A DNA stretch of 53,534 bases from CALHKP01 sp963558075 (GCA_963558075.1 CAUWFN010000014.1:1-53534), one strand, 5' to 3'; shown: positions 42,653-50,557, numbered from the stretch's first letter. The notes: a model not told the origin generated them from the letters alone. Numbers and translations: made by a program.

Positions 42653-43117
42653 ATGTATTTTTTTATGATTACAGCGATTCTTCTCGCTGATCAGATTTCT
42701 AAATTTTTTGTTCGTGAATATATGTCAGTTTCCGAAAGCATTAACGTAATCGGAGAGTTTTTTCAGCTGACATATTATCAGAATTACGGTGCGGCCTTCA
42801 GCTCTTTTGGAGGGCAGCGCATGCTACTGATTGTTTTTCCAGTAGTAGCGGTTATATGTGCCGTCGTTTTTATGGTCAGAAGCAGGCACCAATCTAAGCT
42901 CGAAAAGATTTCTTTAGCTCTAATTGTAGCTGGCGGGCTTGGAAACCTGATAGATAGAGTTTTTTTCGTTTATGTGACGGACATGTTTGATTTCAGTATT
43001 TTCCCTGCAATATTCAATGTGGCGGACATAGCCGTAGTTTTTGGATGCGGCCTACTGGTAGTGTATATTCTCTTCTTTGAAAAGCTGGAAGGGAAATTTT
43101 TGCATGAAAAAGATTAG
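42650..43117 (+). CDS. lspA: Lipoprotein signal peptidase
   Basis: LspA (155 residues, four membrane helices) cleaves the signal peptide of diacylglyceryl-modified prolipoproteins. Conserved segments LADQISKFFV, YYQNYGAAFS, GGLGNLIDRVF and FNVADIAVVFG carry the catalytic aspartates (in NLIDR and NVADI). Initiation at 42650 is fixed by an in-frame stop at 42641; a second ATG follows directly. The C-terminus ends in KLEGKFLHEKD. Confidence 0.95.
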   Translation: MMYFFMITAILLADQISKFFVREYMSVSESINVIGEFFQLTYYQNYGAAFSSFGGQRMLLIVFPVVAVICAVVFMVRSRHQSKLEKISLALIVAGGLGNLIDRVFFVYVTDMFDFSIFPAIFNVADIAVVFGCGLLVVYILFFEKLEGKFLHEKD

Positions 43118-43128
43118 TGAAGGTTGAA

Positions 43129-44052
43129 ATGAGTATAGAAAGCAGACAGTTATTTTATATAGATGAGACAGAGGCGGGAAAGCGTATAGATAGCGTTCTT
43201 GCTGGAAAGCTCGAAGACGTTTCTAGAAGCTTCATACAGAAGCTTTTTGATGAAAATGCAATTTTTGTTAACGATGAAATATGCGGTATAAAGAAGTACA
43301 AGGTAAAGGCGGGCGACTGTATTGGGGTCGAGCTGCCGGAGCCAAAGGAGCTAAAGGTAGAGTCGGAAAATATACCGATTGATATAGTATATGAGGATGA
43401 TGATCTTCTCGTTGTAAACAAGGAAAGAGGAATGGTTGTTCATCCAGCGCCGGGAAACTACACAGGAACCCTAGTAAATGCTTTGATGTATCACTGTGGG
43501 GACAGGCTATCTTCTATAAATGGAGTTATTCGCCCAGGAATCGTGCACAGGATAGACAAGGACACAAGCGGGCTTCTTGTTGTTGCAAAAAACGACAAGG
43601 CTCATGAGTCTCTATCTGCCCAGCTTGCGGAGCACAGCATTACGAGAAAATATCAGGCTCTCGTGTATAATAACTTTGCTAATGATGAAGGCACTGTTGA
43701 TAAGCCTATAGGCCGTGACCCCAAAAATAGATTCAAAAGGGCAGTGACATCCGTAGGATCAAAGAGGGCAGTAACCCATTACCGTGTGCTCAAAAGATAT
43801 GGAAGATATACTTTGATAGAGGCTCAGCTTGAGACTGGAAGAACGCACCAGATTAGAGTTCATATGGCATATATCAAGCATCCTCTCGTGGGAGATCCTC
43901 TGTATGGCCCTTCGAATGGTAAATTTAGAGCAGACGGGCAGCTGCTTCATGCAAAGGTGCTCGGATTTATGCATCCGACGAGCGGAGAGTATATGGAATT
44001 TGACAGCGAGCTTCCGCAATATTTCACAAAGATACTGAAAGGATTAGAATAA
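43129..44052 (+). CDS. RluA-family pseudouridine synthase (RluD-like)
   Basis: This 307-residue enzyme isomerises uridine in rRNA or tRNA. It has an N-terminal S4 domain (about 15-75: GKRIDSVLAGKLEDVSRSFI) and the RluA/RluD catalytic domain with GIVHRIDKDTSGLLVVAKND (about 134-153; catalytic D in RIDKDTSG) and LETGRTHQIRVHMAYIKHPL. An alternative GTG at 43117 overlaps the lspA stop; GAAGG is placed better for the ATG at 43129, though tightly spaced. Commonly found next to lspA. Confidence 0.92.
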   Translation: MSIESRQLFYIDETEAGKRIDSVLAGKLEDVSRSFIQKLFDENAIFVNDEICGIKKYKVKAGDCIGVELPEPKELKVESENIPIDIVYEDDDLLVVNKERGMVVHPAPGNYTGTLVNALMYHCGDRLSSINGVIRPGIVHRIDKDTSGLLVVAKNDKAHESLSAQLAEHSITRKYQALVYNNFANDEGTVDKPIGRDPKNRFKRAVTSVGSKRAVTHYRVLKRYGRYTLIEAQLETGRTHQIRVHMAYIKHPLVGDPLYGPSNGKFRADGQLLHAKVLGFMHPTSGEYMEFDSELPQYFTKILKGLE

Positions 44053-44670
44053 ATGGCAAAAAAATCGATGAAGGGCGGGACTATGCTTAATCCAGTTCCT
44101 GCTGTTATGGTGAGCTGCGGAGATTTTGACCACTCCAATATTATTACTATAGCATGGACAGGGATTCTAAATACAAATCCGCCGATGACATACGTATCTG
44201 TAAAAAAAGAGAGATTTTCTCATGATATAATAGAAAAAAACGGTGAGTTTGTAATAAATCTCACTACGCAGGACCTCGTGAAGGCGACAGACTTTTGCGG
44301 CGTAAGATCAGGACGTGACTATGATAAGTTCGAAACCTGTGGTTTAACAAAAGAGCACGGAGAGTTTGTGACATGCCCTATGGTTGCACAGTCACCTGTA
44401 AATCTGGAGTGTAAGGTTGTGGAAATGAAAGAGTTTCCAAGTCATGATATGTTCATTGCCGAGATAGTCAGAGTTCATGCAGATGAGAGTCTATATGATG
44501 AAACTGACAGAATGTGTCTTGACAAGGCAGGTCTTGTATCCTATTCTCACGGAGAGTACTTTGCTCTGAAATCAAAGCCTCTCGGACGATTCGGATTTTC
44601 TGTAATGAAGCCGAAAACAAAGAAGAGAATAAATAGAGAAAAGGCGGCTAAAAGAAAAAAGCGCAAGTAG
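44053..44670 (+). CDS. Flavin reductase-like flavoprotein
   Basis: This 205-residue protein belongs to the flavin reductase/flavoredoxin group that binds FMN. Features: VSCGDFDHSNIITIAWTG near 18-35, TYVSVKKERFSHDII, FVINLTT and TDFCGVRSGRDYDKF. It starts one base after the rluD-like gene with AAAGGA upstream. The tail (about 188-205) is strongly basic (KTKKRINREKAAKRKKRK) and its DNA also encodes a terminator for the opposite strand. The physiological electron partner is unknown. Confidence 0.85.
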   Translation: MAKKSMKGGTMLNPVPAVMVSCGDFDHSNIITIAWTGILNTNPPMTYVSVKKERFSHDIIEKNGEFVINLTTQDLVKATDFCGVRSGRDYDKFETCGLTKEHGEFVTCPMVAQSPVNLECKVVEMKEFPSHDMFIAEIVRVHADESLYDETDRMCLDKAGLVSYSHGEYFALKSKPLGRFGFSVMKPKTKKRINREKAAKRKKRK

Positions 44671-44679
44671 CACTTGCGC
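44648..44679 (-). terminator. Antisense terminator inside the flavoprotein gene end
   Basis: GCGCAAGT (44661-44668) pairs perfectly with ACTTGCGC (44672-44679). On the minus strand it is followed by TTTTTTCTTTT. It would end a minus-strand transcript from the small gene at 44801-44905. Confidence 0.7.
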
Positions 44680-44943
44680 ATTAACAGATAAATCGATGCA
44701 TTAAAATGATATTATGTTTATTGTTTTGTACTGGATGCTGTGCATTGTAATGATTGAAGATAGTCTCTGGTGGCGAGGGAGTACATCTGTACCCCGCATC
44801 TCATTTAGATGATTTGATATAATCTAGGCAATCTTCACAAATATAGCCTCCCTTGAATACGGCATTGTGATAGATGTTGCCACAGATTGAACAATAATTC
44901 TTCATAGATTTACCTCCCGCCCGCAATAGATTTATCTGTTAAT
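44680..44943. repeat. 15-bp inverted repeat around the small zinc-ribbon gene
   Basis: ATTAACAGATAAATC (44680-44694) and its exact reverse complement GATTTATCTGTTAAT (44929-44943) flank a 234-bp interior containing the small gene. It may be a mobile-element trace or a long-range pairing. Confidence 0.6.
44801..44905 (-). CDS. Small zinc-ribbon protein (34 residues)
   Basis: The 34-residue protein has two CXXC knuckles, CSIC (residues 5-8) and CEDC (23-26), with the middle GGYI(C), the pattern of a minimal zinc ribbon. A strong GGGAGG site stands seven nt before the ATG at 44905, and a minus-strand terminator lies about 120 bp downstream, so it appears to be a separate transcription unit. The layout recalls the anti-sigma factor Gin/CsfB of sporulating Firmicutes, but that similarity is weak and the protein is shorter. 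Function unknown. It is too short for usual gene finders. Confidence 0.75.
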   Translation of the reverse strand: MKNYCSICGNIYHNAVFKGGYICEDCLDYIKSSK

Positions 44944-44983
44944 ATAATGATATTAGCAAAAAAAGGGGAAAACAAGGCTTATT

Positions 44984-45012
44984 TTTAAACCTGCATAAAA
45001 CAGGCTTTTTTA
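44984..45012 (+). terminator. Weak possible terminator
   Basis: AACCTG and CAGGCT can form a short stem of 4-5 bp around an AT-rich loop, followed by CTTTTTT. The stem is short, so this is tentative. Confidence 0.3.
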
Positions 45013-45046
45013 TGTCTTGTTTCAGCGGATTTTGGACAAGAGAAGA

Positions 45047-45089
45047 AAGGAGGGTATGAAATCACAGGATTTCATACAACACAGGTATG
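45047..45089 (+). promoter_or_regulatory. Hairpin-bridged Shine-Dalgarno of the alpha/beta hydrolase
   Basis: AAGGAGG (45047-45053) is followed directly by a perfect 10-bp hairpin, GTATGAAATC (45054-45063) with GATTTCATAC (45068-45077) and loop ACAG, then exactly 9 nt, then ATG at 45087. An in-frame stop at 45057 excludes an upstream start. The stem also contains an out-of-frame ATG starting a 12-codon ORF. Confidence 0.65.
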
Positions 45090-45935
45090 TTTAAGAACTT
45101 CAGGTATGATAAGCGTAACGGAGAAATCGAAGGTTATATCTGGGAAAAGGAGTCTCCGGACAGAGTCTTATGTATCATTCATGGAATAGGGGAACATGCA
45201 GGCCGCTATGACAGAATGTGTGAGATGCTGGGGCAGACAAACATCGCAGCAGTATCAATGGACAACAGAGGTCATGGAAAATCAGAAGGCGTACGCGGAC
45301 ATGCGGCACCTAGAGAAGACGTCCTCAAAGATGTAGATGCGATGATAGAATATGCTTCGGAAAAATACCCAGGTGTTCCTATTACTCTTTACGGACACAG
45401 TATGGGAGGAAATATCTGTCTCGACTACAGAAACAGAGGCGAGCTAAACGATGTGCCAGTATCATATATTGTATCAGCGCCATGGGTAAAACTCGTAAGA
45501 CCTGTTTCTAAGCCACTTTATCTGGGACTAAAATTCCTTTCCAAGATAGCTCCGCGTGCAACTATGGACAGCGGATGTCATACATCAGACCTTGGAAATA
45601 TAAACCTGGTAAAATCTTATGACACAGACCCTCTCGTACATAGCAAAGTAAGCTTCAAATGTGCGGCAGAAGGCTATGATATAGGAGTTGCTCTCGGAAA
45701 CGGAACACATCCGTCAAACCACAGAGCAGACAATAAACCGTTTCTTCTGATGCATGGCGACAGTGATAAAATCTGTTCAGTGGAAGGATCAAGAATGATT
45801 GCAGAGCAGAACAGAACAAATCCGTACTTCAGATATATTGAATGGCCGGGATATTATCACGAAATTCACAATGGTGGACCAGAAGCCACAGGTGAAGCAG
45901 TTATTGAAACAATAAGAGAGTTTATCTTAAAATAA
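45087..45935 (+). CDS. Alpha/beta hydrolase, monoacylglycerol-lipase-like
   Basis: This 282-residue serine hydrolase has HGIGEHAGRYDRM (oxyanion region, about 31-43), the nucleophile elbow GHSMGG (about 104-109; serine in the middle), aspartate in MHGDSDKIC near 233, and histidine in YYHEIHN near 258. The pattern is that of the monoacylglycerol lipase/lysophospholipase family. Substrate is unknown; a lipid ester is plausible. It lies 12 bp upstream of a small alarmone synthetase gene and is probably co-transcribed. Confidence 0.88.
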   Translation: MFKNFRYDKRNGEIEGYIWEKESPDRVLCIIHGIGEHAGRYDRMCEMLGQTNIAAVSMDNRGHGKSEGVRGHAAPREDVLKDVDAMIEYASEKYPGVPITLYGHSMGGNICLDYRNRGELNDVPVSYIVSAPWVKLVRPVSKPLYLGLKFLSKIAPRATMDSGCHTSDLGNINLVKSYDTDPLVHSKVSFKCAAEGYDIGVALGNGTHPSNHRADNKPFLLMHGDSDKICSVEGSRMIAEQNRTNPYFRYIEWPGYYHEIHNGGPEATGEAVIETIREFILK

Positions 45936-45946
45936 AGGGGAAAACA

Positions 45947-46687
45947 ATGAAAGTAAGTGATGATTTGGCAAAAGAACTGATGAAAGAATTTTTACCGGAC
46001 GATCCGAAAAAAGAGATTGAAGTGCTCGAGCAGCTTGACATTCTTCTTATGAGATACGAATCTGCCATAAGAGAAGTTAGAACAAAGCTGGAAATCCTAA
46101 ATGACGAGCTGTCTCTTATGAGTGACCAAAGTCCAATTTCTTCTATTTCATCTAGAAGAAAAAAGACTATCGGTATTTTCGAAAAACTCAAGAGACAGGG
46201 CGATCCTCTGACACTTGAATCAATCGAGGAGAATCTGAATGACGTAGCAGGGGTAAGGGTAATCTGTTCTTTCATAGATGATATCTACAAAGTTGCCAAA
46301 ATGCTTGTTCAGCAAGATGATATCGTGCTGATTCAGGTAAAAGACTACATCAAAAATCCAAAGCCTAACGGCTACAGAAGTTATCACATGATAATCGAGG
46401 TTCCTGTATTCTTCTCAAGCGAGAAGCGTTCAATGCGTGTTGAAGTTCAGATTAGAACAGTAGCTATGAACTTCTGGGCAAGCCTAGAACATCAGATGAA
46501 ATACAAACAGGATATAGATAATGCTGATGAGATTATGGCTCAGCTCAAGGAATGCGCAGACACTATAGCTGCAACTGATGCAAAAATGCTGGAAATTAGG
46601 GAACAGATTCCTAGAAACCAGATGCCTAAACAGCTCAAAGGTAGCAGCCAGACAGTAAACCTAACAGGACGATTCGAAAATCTGTAG
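45947..46687 (+). CDS. Small alarmone synthetase ((p)ppGpp synthetase)
   Basis: This 246-residue protein has only the RelA/SpoT synthetase domain and no HD or TGS domain, like RelQ/RelP. It would transfer pyrophosphate from ATP to GDP/GTP. Motifs: the IEENLNDVAGVRVICSFIDD segment (about 90-109), KPNGYRSYHMII (about 143-154) and VEVQIRTVAMNFWASLEHQM (about 165-184). AGGGGA stands before the ATG. It is 12 bp downstream of the hydrolase gene. Confidence 0.93.
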   Translation: MKVSDDLAKELMKEFLPDDPKKEIEVLEQLDILLMRYESAIREVRTKLEILNDELSLMSDQSPISSISSRRKKTIGIFEKLKRQGDPLTLESIEENLNDVAGVRVICSFIDDIYKVAKMLVQQDDIVLIQVKDYIKNPKPNGYRSYHMIIEVPVFFSSEKRSMRVEVQIRTVAMNFWASLEHQMKYKQDIDNADEIMAQLKECADTIAATDAKMLEIREQIPRNQMPKQLKGSSQTVNLTGRFENL

Positions 46688-46716
46688 AAAAAGACTTTAG
46701 AAAATATATAAAAATA

Positions 46717-46758
46717 CGGTCACAAATCACATAAAAGTGGTTTATGACCGTTTTTTTT
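46717..46758. terminator. Terminator between the alarmone synthetase and rqcH
   Basis: CGGTCA...CAC (46717-46730) pairs with GTGGTT...TGACCG (46737-46750), followed by TTTTTTTT. The other strand is also U rich, so both convergent genes may use it. Confidence 0.85.
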
Positions 46759-46787
46759 ATTCGTATGAGAGTTTCTATCAAAAGTTG

Positions 46788-48503
46788 TTATTTTTCTTCC
46801 GGCACAGAAGGCGTGCTCCAAACTGTATGGTTGTTTGTGAATATCACCATTCCTGGCTTTGCACCTGCTGGCTTTTTTACATGCTTGACTTTCACATAAT
46901 CGACAGGAACGTTTTCTGAGGCACGTCCTTTGCTGTAGTAAGCTGCAATAGAGCAGCAGAAGAGTATATCATCTGCGATATCTTCAAAAGCAAGAGAGCC
47001 TGCTTCTATGCCGCTCATTTCTCTATTTCCAGCAGAAATCTGCAAAATTACGTGAGATCCTGGAATATCCTTTGTGTGAAACCAGATATCTGTCTTTGAT
47101 GCAGTTCTAAGAGTGAGCTCATCGTTTTCTTTGTTGTTTCGGCCGACAAATACTGGAAAGCCGGAAGGTGAGGTATATCTGATTGGCTTAGCCTTAAATT
47201 TTTTCTCTTTGTAGTTTACTTTTCTTTTTTTGAGATATCCCGTTTCTGTGAGCTCAGCGCGGAGTGCTTCTATCTCCTCAACCTTGCCTGTGTTTTCGAG
47301 ATAAGTCAAAACAGATTCTAGGTAGTCTATATCAGACTGAGTTTCCTCCATCTGGATTTGCTTTTCCTTTACGGCTGTCTTTGATTTACCATAGCGTTTG
47401 AAATAAATTTGGGCGTTTTTCAATGCTGAGTATTTTGCATCTAGTGGTATGACAACCTCGCTTCCATCATAGTAATTTATGACCTTTACTTCGGATGCTC
47501 CCGGCTTTGCTAGATGAATATTTGCTGTCAGAAGTTCACCGAACAGCCTTAGGTCCTCTGAGTTTTCGGCCTTTAGCAAATCTTCGGCAAGACGCTGTTT
47601 TTTTAGATAGAGCTTGTCGAGCATCGCTGCAACATTTTTTGTAAGCTGATGTGAGCGTGCTCTTGCCTGATTAGAAGAATCTCTATTGTCAAAATATGTG
47701 CATACGCACTCACTGAGTGTATCAAAATCGCTGCGCTCGCAAACTGGCTCATAGTCCTGAAGGTCTGTAATGTAGTATTCCACATACTGCCCTTTTTCTG
47801 ATTTATAAAGGCGAGGAGTAGCCTTTCCCTCTTCTATGCTGTCAAGAACCTCGTGAAGATAAGTCCATCTAGATGTTCTAAGAGATAGCTCCTGAGCAAA
47901 CTGTGGTGAGATACCGCCTACTGCAGAAAGTATTGATTTTTTATCAGCAGGAAGGCTGTCTAGAGCCTCCTGAGTAATCTGATCAAAACCGATTTTGTCT
48001 TGTGCAGGAGGATATTCATAAATCATGCCTGGAAGAACCTGTCTTACACGGCTTGTGACGATTGAAACTCGCTTGATGCTGTCTATGATTTTTCCTTCAG
48101 AAGTATCAACAAGAATTATATTGCTGTGCTTACCCATAATTTCGAATATGAGCTTTCGAGAGACTGTAAATCCGAGCTCGTTCAGAGTTTCTATAGAAAA
48201 TTCTATTATACGCTCGCAGTCCTTTTGCTCAACAGAAACTATTCGTCCGCCCTGAAGATGCTTTCGTAGAAGCATGCAAAACCCTAGAGGAACGGGAGGG
48301 TTAACAGGAGCCGTATCAATGAGGTGAATTCTCGGGCTTGAGCTTCCGGCTGAAGCAAAAAGCTTAACATTTCCCTTTCTTGTATGGATATTAAGAACCA
48401 AATCCTCTTTCTCAGGCTGGTAAACTTTTTCGATTTTTCCGAGCAGAATTAGGTCTTTTAGTTCTTTGACCATTGCTCTTGTAAGTATTCCATCAAATGC
48501 CAT
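46788..48503 (-). CDS. rqcH: NFACT-family ribosome quality control factor RqcH
   Basis: This 571-residue protein binds stalled 60S/50S-peptidyl-tRNA and recruits alanyl-tRNA to add C-terminal alanine tails. NFACT-N (about 1-200) has MAFDGILTRAMVKEL and LPGMIYEYPPAQDKI; a coiled coil (about 270-410) and the NFACT-R domain (about 430-560: TSPSGFPVFVGRNNKEND, DIWFHTKDIPGSHV) follow. The aspartate of the conserved Asp-Arg pair used for tRNA contact is E97 here (E97-R98). The ATG at 48503 has no close ribosome site; see the upstream hairpin feature. Confidence 0.93.
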   Translation of the reverse strand: MAFDGILTRAMVKELKDLILLGKIEKVYQPEKEDLVLNIHTRKGNVKLFASAGSSSPRIHLIDTAPVNPPVPLGFCMLLRKHLQGGRIVSVEQKDCERIIEFSIETLNELGFTVSRKLIFEIMGKHSNIILVDTSEGKIIDSIKRVSIVTSRVRQVLPGMIYEYPPAQDKIGFDQITQEALDSLPADKKSILSAVGGISPQFAQELSLRTSRWTYLHEVLDSIEEGKATPRLYKSEKGQYVEYYITDLQDYEPVCERSDFDTLSECVCTYFDNRDSSNQARARSHQLTKNVAAMLDKLYLKKQRLAEDLLKAENSEDLRLFGELLTANIHLAKPGASEVKVINYYDGSEVVIPLDAKYSALKNAQIYFKRYGKSKTAVKEKQIQMEETQSDIDYLESVLTYLENTGKVEEIEALRAELTETGYLKKRKVNYKEKKFKAKPIRYTSPSGFPVFVGRNNKENDELTLRTASKTDIWFHTKDIPGSHVILQISAGNREMSGIEAGSLAFEDIADDILFCCSIAAYYSKGRASENVPVDYVKVKHVKKPAGAKPGMVIFTNNHTVWSTPSVPEEK

Positions 48504-48543
48504 AATCTATGTAATGCCGGAGAAAAATCCGGCACATTCCTTT
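48501..48543 (-). promoter_or_regulatory. Hairpin-bridged Shine-Dalgarno of rqcH
   Basis: On the minus strand AAAGGAA is followed after 2 nt by the perfect 7-bp hairpin TGCCGGA with TCCGGCA (complement of 48528-48534 and 48515-48521), extendable by one G-U pair. Then come 10-11 nt without a ribosome site and the rqcH ATG. A TAG stop is in frame two codons upstream, so no earlier start is possible. Confidence 0.5.
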
Positions 48544-48623
48544 CTCATATTTTGTGCGTTTCATAAGCAAAATGCTTTGGTATATACACGCACTCTGTAT
48601 ATTTTATATGTAAAAGTATTGAT

Positions 48624-48652
48624 TTGTCAACGGTTGGCATTTGTGGTAAAAT
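48624..48652 (+). promoter_or_regulatory. Promoter of yicC
   Basis: TTGTCA (48624-48629), 17 bp, TAAAAT (48647-48652). Confidence 0.7.
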
Positions 48653-48719
48653 ATAATTTATATTAATCGCTCTAGATATATTTTCAGAGCATGGCTGTAG
48701 TTTAAGAACGGAGAATCAA

Positions 48720-49604
48720 ATGATAAAAAGCATGACAGGATTCGGAAGAGCCGAATATACTGACGGAAAGAGAAACATAACAGTTGAAATAAAATCAGTT
48801 AATCACAGATATTGCGACATCAGCATCAAAATGCCGCGTCGCTATTCTTTTGTTGAGGACAAGGTTAAGTCAGCAGTAAAAGAAAAGATAAAGAGAGGCA
48901 AGATTGACGTTTCCATAATGGTAGAAAACATTACAGAAAATGACGTAACAGTAAAGCTTAACACTATGGTTGCGAAGCAGTACTTTGATAATTTGACTGT
49001 GCTGAAGAACGAATTTGGTCTTGACGGAGAAATTACGCTTGAGTATTTAGCATCACTTCCTGATGTAATTAAGCCTGTGCCTGATGTTGACGATGAGGAC
49101 GAAATGACAAAGGCAATCCTCATACCAGTAAGAGAGGCCGCTGAAAATCTTGAGGCAATGCGTGCTATAGAAGGCGAAAAACTTGCAGAAGATTTGATTT
49201 CACGCGGCGAGACAATCAAAGAGCTTGTTTCAAAGATAGAAGAACGTGCAGATGAGGTTCCAAAAGCATATACAGAAAAGCTGAGAGCGAGAATTCAGGA
49301 GCTTATCGGTGCAAGCGTTACAGTTCCAGAAGACAGAATCCTTGTAGAGGCAGCTATTTTTGCTGACAAATGCAGCATTGCAGAAGAGCTAACAAGACTT
49401 TACAGCCATATGGATCAGATGAAATCTATAATTGGTCAAAGCGGACAGCCAGAGGGCAAGAAGCTTGACTTCCTCGTACAGGAAATGAACAGAGAAGCAA
49501 ACACAATCGGATCAAAAGCAAATGACATCGAGATTACTAACCTCATGCTAAAAATCAAGGCTGAGGTTGAAAAAATCAGAGAACAGGTCCAGAACGTAGA
49601 ATAA
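48720..49604 (+). CDS. yicC: YicC-family endoribonuclease
   Basis: This 294-residue protein (YloC in B. subtilis) has the conserved N-terminal MIKSMTGFGRAE and EIKSVNHRYCDIS, and the C-terminal DUF1732 with LVEAAIFADKCSIAEELTRL and SHMDQM. YicC proteins are ribonucleases affecting small-RNA stability in E. coli. It precedes gmk-rpoZ; remA, commonly inserted between yicC and gmk in Firmicutes, is absent here. Confidence 0.92.
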   Translation: MIKSMTGFGRAEYTDGKRNITVEIKSVNHRYCDISIKMPRRYSFVEDKVKSAVKEKIKRGKIDVSIMVENITENDVTVKLNTMVAKQYFDNLTVLKNEFGLDGEITLEYLASLPDVIKPVPDVDDEDEMTKAILIPVREAAENLEAMRAIEGEKLAEDLISRGETIKELVSKIEERADEVPKAYTEKLRARIQELIGASVTVPEDRILVEAAIFADKCSIAEELTRLYSHMDQMKSIIGQSGQPEGKKLDFLVQEMNREANTIGSKANDIEITNLMLKIKAEVEKIREQVQNVE

Positions 49605-49609
49605 AAATA

Positions 49610-49638
49610 TTGAATTTGCAGGTATTTGGTGGTATAAT
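49610..49638 (+). promoter_or_regulatory. Promoter of gmk-rpoZ
   Basis: TTGAAT (49610-49615), 17 bp, TATAAT (49633-49638). Its spacer and -10 context resemble those of the yicC promoter. Confidence 0.7.
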
Positions 49639-49675
49639 ATTTATTCAATGAAATTAAGTAGGAGTTGTTAAGAGT

Positions 49676-50290
49676 ATGAATTTTGATCATTCAGGAAAGC
49701 TTTTTATAATATCGGGTCCATCTGGAGCAGGCAAAGGCACGATCTGCAAACGTCTTATCGCAGAGACGGAGCTGGAGCTATCTGTGTCAGCGACAACGAG
49801 AGCACCTAGAGAAGGGGAAGTAGACGGAGAAAGCTACTTTTTCATGACAAAGGACGAGTTTGTTGAAATCAGGGAACAGGGTGGATTCCTAGAACATGCA
49901 GAGGTTTTTGGTAATTTCTATGGCACACCAAAACAGAGAGTTATCGAAAAACTTGAGCAGGGAATCGACGTAGTTCTTGAGATTGATATTCAGGGCGCCA
50001 TGAAGATAAAAGAAAATTATCCAGAGGGAATTTTCATTTTCATTCTGCCGCCGTCAATGTCAGAGCTTCGTAAGCGAATCACAGGCAGAGGAACTGAAAC
50101 TGAGGATGTTATAAACCTCAGACTTTCCAAGGCAATGAAGGAAATTTCATATATCGATAAATATGATTACTGCGTAGTAAACGGGGAACTTGATGAGGCT
50201 GTTGCAAGAGTTAAGTCAATTGCAGTTGCAGAGCACTCTAGAGTTTCCAAAAATATAGACGAACTTATCAGAAAGTACGAGGAGGAATAG
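49676..50290 (+). CDS. gmk: Guanylate kinase
   Basis: Gmk (204 residues) phosphorylates GMP to GDP. Walker A SGPSGAGKGTICKRL (about 12-26), TTRAPREGEVDGESYFF (about 41-57), EHAEVFGNFYGTP, and the lid region RITGRGTET are all in place. Normal length, complete. AGGAG precedes the ATG at a slightly long distance. Connects to the alarmone theme because GDP is a (p)ppGpp precursor and Gmk is a known ppGpp target in Firmicutes. Confidence 0.97.
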   Translation: MNFDHSGKLFIISGPSGAGKGTICKRLIAETELELSVSATTRAPREGEVDGESYFFMTKDEFVEIREQGGFLEHAEVFGNFYGTPKQRVIEKLEQGIDVVLEIDIQGAMKIKENYPEGIFIFILPPSMSELRKRITGRGTETEDVINLRLSKAMKEISYIDKYDYCVVNGELDEAVARVKSIAVAEHSRVSKNIDELIRKYEEE

Positions 50291-50295
50291 AAAAC

Positions 50296-50490
50296 ATGTT
50301 AAACCCATCAATTAATAAAATCAGAGAAAAAGTAGATAGCAGATACACACTTGTAATCATGGCTGCAAAGAGAGCAAGAGATATTATCGACGGAAAACCT
50401 GTTCTGACAAACAGCTGTCCTATCGATAAACCTGTATCAATCGCAGCTCACGAAATTGCAGAAGACCTTGTAACATACAAGAGAGACTAG
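50296..50490 (+). CDS. rpoZ: DNA-directed RNA polymerase omega subunit
   Basis: This short (64-residue) omega subunit stabilises beta-prime in RNA polymerase. The family pattern MLNPSINKIREKVDSRYTLV, MAAKRARDIID and SIAAHEIAEDLV is present. It follows gmk with a 5-bp gap and a GAGGAGG ribosome site that overlaps the end of gmk. Confidence 0.93.
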   Translation: MLNPSINKIREKVDSRYTLVIMAAKRARDIIDGKPVLTNSCPIDKPVSIAAHEIAEDLVTYKRD

Positions 50491-50557
50491 CTTTAGAGAG
50501 CTGAGAAATTTAAATTTTGTTTTTTTGATATTTAGCATGTCTAATCAGAAAAAAAGC

